In this document: positions 8,801-16,092 of the stretch, one piece after another
Layout: each line of letters opens with the position of its first letter
Position numbering within the stretch: position 1 is the stretch's first letter
Source of the DNA: Bacteroidota bacterium
GTDB taxonomy: Bacteria; Bacteroidota; Bacteroidia; Chitinophagales; BACL12
Direction: 5' to 3'
NCBI GenBank assembly: GCA_016706865.1
Contig: JADJIS010000001.1
Location: 558,001 to 622,000 of the forward strand
DNA: 64,000 nucleotides
Notes under the pieces: model-generated
What the model was told of the DNA's origin: nothing
What the model saw: only the letters and a program-made list of their open reading frames with translations
The model's database searches: none
Translations under genes and position numbers: made by a program

Positions 8801-10174
8801 GTGAAAGTGCTTTTAACCCACGGCTATTTTATAAGTGAAGATCTGAAAGAACAACAGATCATGAAGCCCTATGTGCCTTTGGGGATACTATATATATCGG
8901 GTTTTCTCGAAAAACATGCGATAGAACATGAAGTTTTTGATTCTACCTTTTATAAGCCTGAAGATCTGCAGCAATATATTTTGGATCATAAACCACAATA
9001 TATTGGCATCTATGTAAATCTGATGACAAAATTGCAGGTGTTAAAAATAATTTCTTTTGTTAAAAATTCAACAGAACTAAATGGTACAAAAATTATTCTA
9101 GGCGGACCGGAAGTGCGGAACCACGCAGATAAATTTTTAAACCACGGTGCTGATTTTCTGGTGCTTGGAGAAGGCGAAGAAACATTTTTAGAATTAGTGC
9201 AGGTTTTAGATGTGAACGATAAAACAAAAATTCACACCATTCAAGGAATTTGTTACGTAGATGAAAATGGAGTATTAATTAAAAATCCTGAAAGAAATAA
9301 AATAAAAGATATTGATATACTTCCGTTTCCAAACAGAAAGAAAGTAGATCTATTCAAGTATTTAGAAGTATGGAAAAAACATCATGGAAAAAATGCCATA
9401 TCTATTTCCACCATGCGCGGTTGTCCCTATACCTGTAAATGGTGTAGTCGTGCGGTGTATGGATTGAGTTACAGAAGACGCAGTGCAGAAATTGTAGTTC
9501 AAGAAATTATTTCCATTCAAAAAGAATACGCGCCTGATACTTTATGGTTTGTTGATGATGTTTTTACCGTAAGTCATAAATGGATGCAGGAATTTACCGC
9601 TGAAATAAAAAAACAAAATGTTTCCGTCCAATACGAATGTATTACCCGCGCAGACAGATTAAATGAAGATGTTTTTCAATTGTTAAAAGACAGCGGATGT
9701 TTTCGTGTTTGGATAGGTGCGGAAAGTGGTTCTCAGAATATTATTGATGCCATGGACAGAAGAGTAGATGTTAATCAAGTGCGCGCGATGATACAATTGG
9801 CAAAAAAATATCAGATAGAGGCAGGAACATTTATTATGTTAGGTTATCCCGGAGAAACCGAAAGTGATATTATGGAAACCATTCACCATTTAAAAACATC
9901 CAACCCGGATCATTTTACAATAACAGTAGCTTATCCAATAAAAGGCACCGAATTATATCAGGAAGTGGAATCTGATTTTATAGATCAATTGCCCTGGGAC
10001 AGTTCCACCGACAGAGATATTACTTTTAAAAGAACATATTCTGAAAAATATTATAATTACGCTGTGCGTCATGTTGTAAATGAGGTTAATTATTTTAAAA
10101 AACAAACTCCTATTTTTAAATTAAAATCAATGGCAGCAAAAGCGGGAATGTGGTATTACAGAACAATGAAGTGA
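8801..10174 (+). CDS. B12-binding-domain radical SAM protein (first of three)
   Basis: Residues 1-150 resemble a cobalamin-binding Rossmann domain (VPLGILYISGFLEKHAIEHE; GGPEV; LGEGEETF), and residues 200-410 a radical SAM domain whose [4Fe-4S] cysteines are Cys208, Cys212 and Cys215 in MRGCPYTCKWCSR. The later GAESGSQNIIDAMDR and MLGYPGET motifs are also typical. The class includes methylases, ring-forming and rearranging enzymes, so the exact reaction cannot be called. The cobalamin-domain motif DxHxxG is not evident, so B12 may bind base-on or not at all. The start codon is GTG. The stop codon overlaps the next start by one base (TGATG), so the genes are translationally coupled. It is clearly paralogous to the gene at 14634. 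Confidence 0.88.
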   Translation: MKVLLTHGYFISEDLKEQQIMKPYVPLGILYISGFLEKHAIEHEVFDSTFYKPEDLQQYILDHKPQYIGIYVNLMTKLQVLKIISFVKNSTELNGTKIILGGPEVRNHADKFLNHGADFLVLGEGEETFLELVQVLDVNDKTKIHTIQGICYVDENGVLIKNPERNKIKDIDILPFPNRKKVDLFKYLEVWKKHHGKNAISISTMRGCPYTCKWCSRAVYGLSYRRRSAEIVVQEIISIQKEYAPDTLWFVDDVFTVSHKWMQEFTAEIKKQNVSVQYECITRADRLNEDVFQLLKDSGCFRVWIGAESGSQNIIDAMDRRVDVNQVRAMIQLAKKYQIEAGTFIMLGYPGETESDIMETIHHLKTSNPDHFTITVAYPIKGTELYQEVESDFIDQLPWDSSTDRDITFKRTYSEKYYNYAVRHVVNEVNYFKKQTPIFKLKSMAAKAGMWYYRTMK

Positions 10175-11223
10175 TGAATAAAAAAATACTGATAATAACT
10201 CCCGGTTTTCCGAAAGATGAAAATGATAGCAGTTGTGTGCCATATCTGCAAGACTATATAATAGCCTTAAGCAATAAGATCGGAGCGGAAAATATTAAAG
10301 TAGTTGCTACACAATATCCTTTTAAAAAAAATATTTATTATTGGAAGGGAATTGAAGTTATTCCATCAGGTGGAGAAAATAAAAAATCGTTTCATTATTA
10401 TTTTACACTTAAACGCACAATGAAAAACATATCGCGTTTATTTAAAAAAGACAGTTATGTAGTGCATGCATTTTGGTTAGGAGAAGCTGCATTTATCGGG
10501 AACAGAACGGTGAAAAAATTCTTTACCCATATGATAGTTACTTTAATGGGGCAGGATGTTAAACCCGGAAACAGGGTGATGCCATATCTACAACGAGACA
10601 CAACCTGGTTTGTAGCTCTTAGTAAAAATCAAGCGGCAACATTTCATAAAAATTATAAGATGGATGCAGATGATATTATTCCCTTTCCACTCCCCAACAT
10701 AGATCCTGCAACCTTACATCGCGATAGAGAAATTGATCTTTTATTTGTTGGTTCTTTTATAGAGGTTAAACAACCCTTTCAATTTATTTCTTTAGTTAAA
10801 AAATTAAAGAATGACTTTCCCGAAATTAAAGCGGTTATGGCTGGTGGAGGAAAATTATCGGAGAAAATAAACGAATTAATAAACACAGAACAACTCCATG
10901 AAAACATTAAGGTAATTGGCGCTGTAGGCCGGGAAAAAATATTTGAAGTGATGTCACATTCCAAAATTCTCATACATACTTCCTCCTTCGAAGGGCAATG
11001 CCTCGTTTATGCAGAGGCTCTTGCGCATGGCATGTATGTTTTGAGTTATGATATTGGAAGGATAGAAACAACGATCAAACATCAGATATGCAGTTCTGAA
11101 GAAGAGTTTCGGGATAAAACCTATAAATTATTGACATCTGAACTTAATTTTACGCCAGAAGTGTTTATAAACACTGAGGAAACCATAAATTCCTATATCA
11201 AATTATACTATCCGGAGAAATAA
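10174..11223 (+). CDS. Glycosyltransferase, GT4-like fold
   Basis: I choose the ATG at 10174, which overlaps the preceding stop by one base and starts with the typical strand MNKKILIITPGFPKDE; an upstream GTG would only add eight residues. The 349-residue protein has the two-Rossmann GT-B layout: LLFVGSFIEVKQPFQFISLVKKL opens the C-terminal domain, and SSFEGQCLVYAEALAHG is the nucleotide-sugar binding motif (EX7E-like; E in FEGQ and E in YAEA). It probably transfers a sugar from a nucleotide donor to a product made by the neighbouring radical SAM enzymes, or to a lipid carrier. Donor and acceptor are not predictable. Confidence 0.88.
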   Translation: MNKKILIITPGFPKDENDSSCVPYLQDYIIALSNKIGAENIKVVATQYPFKKNIYYWKGIEVIPSGGENKKSFHYYFTLKRTMKNISRLFKKDSYVVHAFWLGEAAFIGNRTVKKFFTHMIVTLMGQDVKPGNRVMPYLQRDTTWFVALSKNQAATFHKNYKMDADDIIPFPLPNIDPATLHRDREIDLLFVGSFIEVKQPFQFISLVKKLKNDFPEIKAVMAGGGKLSEKINELINTEQLHENIKVIGAVGREKIFEVMSHSKILIHTSSFEGQCLVYAEALAHGMYVLSYDIGRIETTIKHQICSSEEEFRDKTYKLLTSELNFTPEVFINTEETINSYIKLYYPEK

Positions 11224-11224
11224 A

Positions 11225-12739
11225 GTGCAAAAAATACAAGGCATCATATTATTTAATCCAAGGGCAACGGATTTTAAACCGAGAATTCCTAATTCGGTTT
11301 TATCGGTGGCGGCATCTATAGAGGGAAAATATAATTATGTGATTGTAGATGGAAACCTTGAATCAGATCCCTTACAAAAAATAGAAAAATATTTAAGCAG
11401 CGGAAATTATAATGTGTTCGCCAGTTCTGTAATGCCCGGACCGCAATTAAAACAAGCTATTCCATTTTCTAAATTAATTCGCGAAAAATATGCTGACACC
11501 ATTATAATCTGGGGAGGATATTTTGCGAGTAATCAGGCAGGAGTTGTGATGAATTCCGGTTTTGTGGATCATATTATTTATGGACCGGGAGATCATGCAT
11601 TTCCAAAATTGTTAGATGCTATTCAAAATGATCTTCCTTTGGAATTAATTCCGAATCTTATTCATAAATATGCAGATGGAAAAATAATCAAGAACCATAA
11701 GGATGAATTATATGAACAAGATGCACTTGAAGCTTTGCCTTATGAAAAATTAAATTCCTTCTATCCAATAAAACGTTATTTAGGAAAAACCTGTTTAGGC
11801 ACAAAAACCATCGCTTATCACAGTAGCATTGGATGCCCATTCAGTTGCGCATTTTGTGGGATAGTGCCAATATTTAATGCCAGGTGGAAAGGAAAATCGG
11901 CACAATTAATTTATAATGATATTAAATATCTGAAAGATAATTTTGGTGGAAATGCAATTGAGTTTCACGACAACAATTTTTTTGTTTCTGAAAAAAGGAC
12001 AGTTGAATTCTGTGAACTCATTAAAATGGAGAATATGGTATGGTGGGGAGAAGGAAGAATTGATACCGTAGATAAATACAGTGATGCATCCTTATTGGCT
12101 ATGCGTGAAGCAGGATGTAAGATGATATTTTTCGGTGCGGAGACAGGCAACGATAAAATATTAAAAATGATGGATAAGGGCGGCACGCAAACCGGAGAAC
12201 AGATCAAAAAATTTGCTGCCCGCATGAAAAAATTTGATATTATTCCGGAGTACTCTTTTGTGCTCGGAACTCCCGGCAATTCGGAACAGGAAGTAAATGC
12301 GCAAATAGATGAGGATATTCGGTTTATCAGAAAAATAAAAGAAATAAATCCCGATACAGAGATCATTATTTATGTGTATAGTCCGGTGCCTACAGAAGGT
12401 AGTGAATTATATGAAGCAGTGAAAATGAACGGATTTCATTTTCCGGAAAAATTAGAAGATTGGGTATTACCGGCTTGGGAAAATTTTGATCTTCGCAAAA
12501 ATCCGCTTACCCCGTGGCTCAAACCATATATGATTGATAAAATTAAAAATTTTGAAACAGTTTTAAATGGATATTATCCAACAGTGAGTGATATTAAATT
12601 AAATTCCACCAAAAGAAATATTATTTCCTTTGTTTCCGCACTGCGATATAAAACCCGGTTTTATCATTTTCCATATGAAATAAAAGTTTTGCAAAAATTT
12701 TGGCTGAGATACCGTCAACCCGAAACAGAAGGATTTTAA
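11225..12739 (+). CDS. B12-binding-domain radical SAM protein (second of three)
   Basis: A 504-residue protein with an N-terminal cobalamin-binding-like region (IIIWGGYFASNQAG; DHIIYGPGDHAFPKLL) and a radical SAM core with Cys204, Cys208 and Cys211 in SIGCPFSCAFCG. Further family motifs are FFGAETGNDKILKMMDKGG and FVLGTPGNSEQE. It is more distant from the other two paralogues and has a longer C-terminal extension (about residues 400-504) with many aromatic and basic residues. It starts at a GTG only one base after the glycosyltransferase stop and is followed by one base before the methyltransferase start. The tight spacing argues for a single pathway. Confidence 0.88.
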   Translation: MQKIQGIILFNPRATDFKPRIPNSVLSVAASIEGKYNYVIVDGNLESDPLQKIEKYLSSGNYNVFASSVMPGPQLKQAIPFSKLIREKYADTIIIWGGYFASNQAGVVMNSGFVDHIIYGPGDHAFPKLLDAIQNDLPLELIPNLIHKYADGKIIKNHKDELYEQDALEALPYEKLNSFYPIKRYLGKTCLGTKTIAYHSSIGCPFSCAFCGIVPIFNARWKGKSAQLIYNDIKYLKDNFGGNAIEFHDNNFFVSEKRTVEFCELIKMENMVWWGEGRIDTVDKYSDASLLAMREAGCKMIFFGAETGNDKILKMMDKGGTQTGEQIKKFAARMKKFDIIPEYSFVLGTPGNSEQEVNAQIDEDIRFIRKIKEINPDTEIIIYVYSPVPTEGSELYEAVKMNGFHFPEKLEDWVLPAWENFDLRKNPLTPWLKPYMIDKIKNFETVLNGYYPTVSDIKLNSTKRNIISFVSALRYKTRFYHFPYEIKVLQKFWLRYRQPETEGF

Positions 12740-12740
12740 G

Positions 12741-13400
12741 ATGCGGATAATAAAAAAAATCGCACAATTATTTATTCAGCCGGTAATCAGGAAAAGAATT
12801 CACCGAACTTCAATATATACCTGGAAAGATATCACCCTACATCTCCCTCCGGGAATTTTTCATCCGGCATATTTTTTTAGCACCAAGTTTTTATTACAAC
12901 ATTTAATGAAAAAAGATGTTTCCGGCAGGTCGTTTTTAGAACTCGGAGCCGGAAACGGGTTGATCAGCATTTCCGCAGCTAAAAGAGGAGCCCTTGTCAG
13001 CTCTTCCGATATCAGTGTGAAGGTGATCGAACTTCTCAAAGAAAATGCACGATCAAACAATGTGGAGCTTAAGGTTATACATAGCGACTTGTTTGATAAT
13101 ATTGCCCCACAACAATTTTCCATTATTGCCATCAATCCACCCTATTACCCTAAAACACCAAGAAATGAGTTCGAGCAAGCCTGGTATTGTGGGGAAAACT
13201 TCGAGTATTTTGAAAAATTATTTCTTCAACTTCCTAAATACCATGATGGGAAATCAGAGGTATTGATGGTTCTCTCGGAAGAATGTGACCTCAAACGAAT
13301 AAAGTCTATTGCGACTAAAAACAATTATGACCTTATTCTGAAAGAAAAAAAACGCATATATTGGGAAATGAATTATATTTTTGAGATCAGAAGGGCATGA
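12741..13400 (+). CDS. Class I methyltransferase of the NPPY type
   Basis: The protein (219 residues) has motif I LELGAGNGLISISAAKRG, an acidic ribose-contacting residue in SSDISVKVIELLKENA, and the catalytic-type tetrad NPPY in AINPPYYPKTP. The NPPY motif is used by enzymes that methylate amide or exocyclic nitrogens, such as HemK/PrmC, RsmC-like and DNA adenine methylases. The size and lack of a recognition domain favour a small-molecule or protein substrate over DNA. It follows the radical SAM gene by one base and overlaps the next gene by four bases (ATGA), so translational coupling is likely. The specific substrate is unknown. Confidence 0.82.
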   Translation: MRIIKKIAQLFIQPVIRKRIHRTSIYTWKDITLHLPPGIFHPAYFFSTKFLLQHLMKKDVSGRSFLELGAGNGLISISAAKRGALVSSSDISVKVIELLKENARSNNVELKVIHSDLFDNIAPQQFSIIAINPPYYPKTPRNEFEQAWYCGENFEYFEKLFLQLPKYHDGKSEVLMVLSEECDLKRIKSIATKNNYDLILKEKKRIYWEMNYIFEIRRA

Positions 13401-14350
13401 ATAACAATTTATATATAGAACACAGCAATATTCCATCTCAGGAGGCCGTAAAAAGTAGTGTTTTGCGCTCACTCATTTATTATGATATTTTTAATTATCC
13501 CCTTACTGCAAATGAGTTAATTAAGTTCAGCTCTGTTAAATTACATGACATACAGAGTATTAATAATGCATTGGATGATCTGACACAACATCTGCTCATT
13601 TTTAAATTTGGAGAATATTACTCCCTTAAAAACGACCCCTCCCAAATTGAACGCAGAAAAAACGGAAACAACGCCGCAACCGATATTTTACCAAAAGCAC
13701 TTAAACGTTCCAAATTCATACATAAATTCCCCTTTGTAAGAAGCGTTAATATTTCGGGATCCTTATCTAAAAACTATTTTGATGAAAGCACTGATTTCGA
13801 TTTTTTTATTATTGCCGAAAAAAATCGAATTTGGTTGTGCAGATTATTGCTGACGCTTTACAAAAAAATATTCCTGTTCAATTCGCGCAAATATTTCTGC
13901 ATCAATTATTATATCGACACCTCCGACCTTTTGATCCCGGATAAGAATTTATTTTCAGCAGTGGAAATCATAACCTTAAAAAATCAGACCGGAGAAGCTG
14001 TGTATAAAAATTTTATGGAGCGTAATACCTGGGTGCATGAATATTTTCCAAATTATTATCCCGATTATCAATTTATGGAAGAAAGGAAAATACCTTTGAT
14101 AAAAAAAATACCCGAGCGCTTATTTTCCGGAAAAGTTGGAAATTATTTTGACGATGTGGCATTCAGAATTACAACCGGATTTTTGAAAAAGAAATACGAA
14201 CATTTAAACAAGGAAGAATTCAACGTGAATTTGCGCACAAAAAAAAATGCCTCCAAACATCATCCACAGGGATTTCAGTTTAAGGTACTGAATGCTTTTG
14301 AGGAGAAATGTCGGGATTTTGAGGAGAAGCACGAAGTTAGAATCAGGTAA
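13397..14350 (+). CDS. Nucleotidyltransferase-fold protein (GSx10DxD)
   Basis: A canonical pol-beta-type nucleotidyltransferase signature is present: Gly121-Ser122, ten residues, then Asp133-Phe-Asp135 (NISGSLSKNYFDESTDFDFFII). A winged-helix-like region precedes it (residues 20-75: SLIYYDIFNYPLTANELIKF...). The protein would transfer a nucleotidyl group to a small molecule or protein. In its context it may adenylylate or activate an intermediate made by the radical SAM enzymes. It overlaps the preceding gene by four bases and is the last of five tightly linked genes; a repeat-rich gap of 283 bases separates it from the third radical SAM gene. Confidence 0.72.
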   Translation: MNNNLYIEHSNIPSQEAVKSSVLRSLIYYDIFNYPLTANELIKFSSVKLHDIQSINNALDDLTQHLLIFKFGEYYSLKNDPSQIERRKNGNNAATDILPKALKRSKFIHKFPFVRSVNISGSLSKNYFDESTDFDFFIIAEKNRIWLCRLLLTLYKKIFLFNSRKYFCINYYIDTSDLLIPDKNLFSAVEIITLKNQTGEAVYKNFMERNTWVHEYFPNYYPDYQFMEERKIPLIKKIPERLFSGKVGNYFDDVAFRITTGFLKKKYEHLNKEEFNVNLRTKKNASKHHPQGFQFKVLNAFEEKCRDFEEKHEVRIR

Positions 14351-14633
14351 CAGGTGTCAGGAAAACAAAGGACGGAGGATATAGGGTGTTAAAAAGGAAC
14401 GCGGATGACGCTGATTGAGCGGAAAAAAAAGGATAAAAATGATGCGGAATTCGGGACACTGGATACATGACTTAGGAAAGATTAAGGATATAAATTTTCG
14501 AAGAAAATTTAACACTCACGATTCACGCCTCACGATTCACGAAAAAAAGATAACGGAATAGTGGAAATAAAAACGATAGAAATTTCATGAATCATACATC
14601 GGATTCACGGTTCACGATTCACGATTGACGACA
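14351..14633. repeat. Repeat-rich intergenic spacer
   Basis: No gene is seen. The spacer contains short-word repeats: CTCACGATTCACG occurs twice in tandem at about 14516-14541 and related ATTCACGGTTCACGATTCACG follows at 14602-14623. A 28-bp segment at 14396-14423 (core GGATGACGCTGATTGAGCGG) recurs at 28901-28928 with 24 of 28 identities. The rest is purine-rich filler. Confidence 0.6.
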
Positions 14634-16088
14634 ATGGGAGATATATTATTAGCCAACACTTATTTCATGCGCTTTGATCCGAAAAGGTTCAGGCAGATGC
14701 AGCCGTATCCACCGCTGGCTACCTTGTATGCTGCTTCCGTTATACGTAAAAATGAGTTGAAGGTTACGTTTTTTGATACAGTTTTTGCAAAAGCGGCGAC
14801 TGATATTTTTCCGCTGATAGAAAAACACGCCTCGAAACCATTTGTAATTTACGATGATGGATTTAATTACCTCACAAAAATGTGTCTGGTAAATATGCGT
14901 GATGCTTGTTTTGAAATGATAAAACATGCTAAAAATAATAATTGTACTGTTATCGTTTCCAGCTCTGACGCAACTGATCACTGGAAACAATATTTAGATG
15001 TGGGAGCAGATTTTATTTTAATTGGTGAAGCTGAACAAACACTTATTGAATTATTAAAATCAATAGAAAATAAATCCGAAAAGAACTCCATCAACGGATT
15101 GGCATTTATTCAAAACGGGGAATACATCAAAACAAATAAACGGGAAGTGATGCATGATCTCGATGCCTTGGATTTTCCTGCATGGGATCTTGTGGATATG
15201 GAACTTTACAAAAAGAACTGGATCAATAAGAATGGATATTTTTCATTAAATCTTACCACTACACGTGGTTGTCCTTTTAAATGTAATTGGTGTGCAAAAC
15301 CTATTTACGGCAATAGATATAATTCGCGTTCACCGGAAAATGTGGTGGAGGAAATTAAATTATTGGTATCGAAATATCAGTCCACACACTTCTGGTTTTG
15401 TGATGATATATTCGGATTAAAGCCGGGTTGGATAAAAACTTTTTCTGAGTTAATTCAAAAAGAAAAACTGACAATTAAATTCAAGATACAATGTCGCGCG
15501 GATCTTTTGTTGGATGAAAACAATATAGAACATCTTGCAAAAGCAGGTTGTGATGAAATTTGGGTTGGAGCGGAAAGTGGTTCTCAAAAAATATTGGATG
15601 CAATGGATAAGGGAACTACCATTGAACAAATTCACACTGCAACGCGATTAATGAAAAAACATAAAATCAAACCTTGTTTCTTTTTGCAATTCGGATATTT
15701 AGGTGAAACGAAAGAGGATATAGATGCAACACAAAATATGTTATTCGAATTAATGCCGTTCGATATAGGCATCTCTGTTTCCTATCCCCTACCCGGAACA
15801 AAATTTTTCGACATAGTCCAACACGACCTCAAAGAAAAACAAAACTGGAATGACAGCGATGAACTGGCATTGATGTTTACTTCCACTTACTCCGGAAAAT
15901 ATTATAAGCAGTTACATCGCTATATACATAAACGATTTAGGAAGGCACAAGGGTTTGAGGGAATTAAAAAAGTGTTTATGAATCCAACACAATTATCATC
16001 TACAGAAATAAAAAGGATAATTGCGTTGCCTTATTTTGTCGGAATGAGTTATTGGAATAAAATAAAACTTAGATTCTCTGAGAATTAA
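14634..16088 (+). CDS. B12-binding-domain radical SAM protein (third of three)
   Basis: I start at ATG 14634; an upstream TTG would add only three residues within a repeat. The 484-residue protein has the N-terminal B12-binding-like region (PPLATLYAASVIRKNELKVTFFD; DFILIGEAEQTLIELL) and a radical SAM core with Cys213, Cys217 and Cys220 in TTRGCPFKCNWCAKPIYG. GAESGSQKILDAMDKG and FGYLGETKEDI follow. Sequence and motif order are close to the gene at 8801, including the C-terminal TYSGKYYKQLHRYIHKRFRK segment versus TYSEKYYNYAVRHVV, so the two arose by duplication and may act in sequence on the same scaffold. It converges on the T9SS type B gene with only four bases between. Confidence 0.88.
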   Translation: MGDILLANTYFMRFDPKRFRQMQPYPPLATLYAASVIRKNELKVTFFDTVFAKAATDIFPLIEKHASKPFVIYDDGFNYLTKMCLVNMRDACFEMIKHAKNNNCTVIVSSSDATDHWKQYLDVGADFILIGEAEQTLIELLKSIENKSEKNSINGLAFIQNGEYIKTNKREVMHDLDALDFPAWDLVDMELYKKNWINKNGYFSLNLTTTRGCPFKCNWCAKPIYGNRYNSRSPENVVEEIKLLVSKYQSTHFWFCDDIFGLKPGWIKTFSELIQKEKLTIKFKIQCRADLLLDENNIEHLAKAGCDEIWVGAESGSQKILDAMDKGTTIEQIHTATRLMKKHKIKPCFFLQFGYLGETKEDIDATQNMLFELMPFDIGISVSYPLPGTKFFDIVQHDLKEKQNWNDSDELALMFTSTYSGKYYKQLHRYIHKRFRKAQGFEGIKKVFMNPTQLSSTEIKRIIALPYFVGMSYWNKIKLRFSEN

Positions 16089-16092
16089 ATAA

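Noticed and set aside
11965..12366. Minus-strand open frame of 133 residues within the second radical SAM gene
   Set aside because: It is fully antisense to a conserved gene with clear motifs and has no homology features.
8801..16088. Hopanoid or bacteriochlorophyll pathway (HpnJ/BchE-type)
   Set aside because: The three radical SAM proteins belong to the same broad class, but no other hopanoid or chlorophyll genes are nearby, so the specific pathway is not supported.
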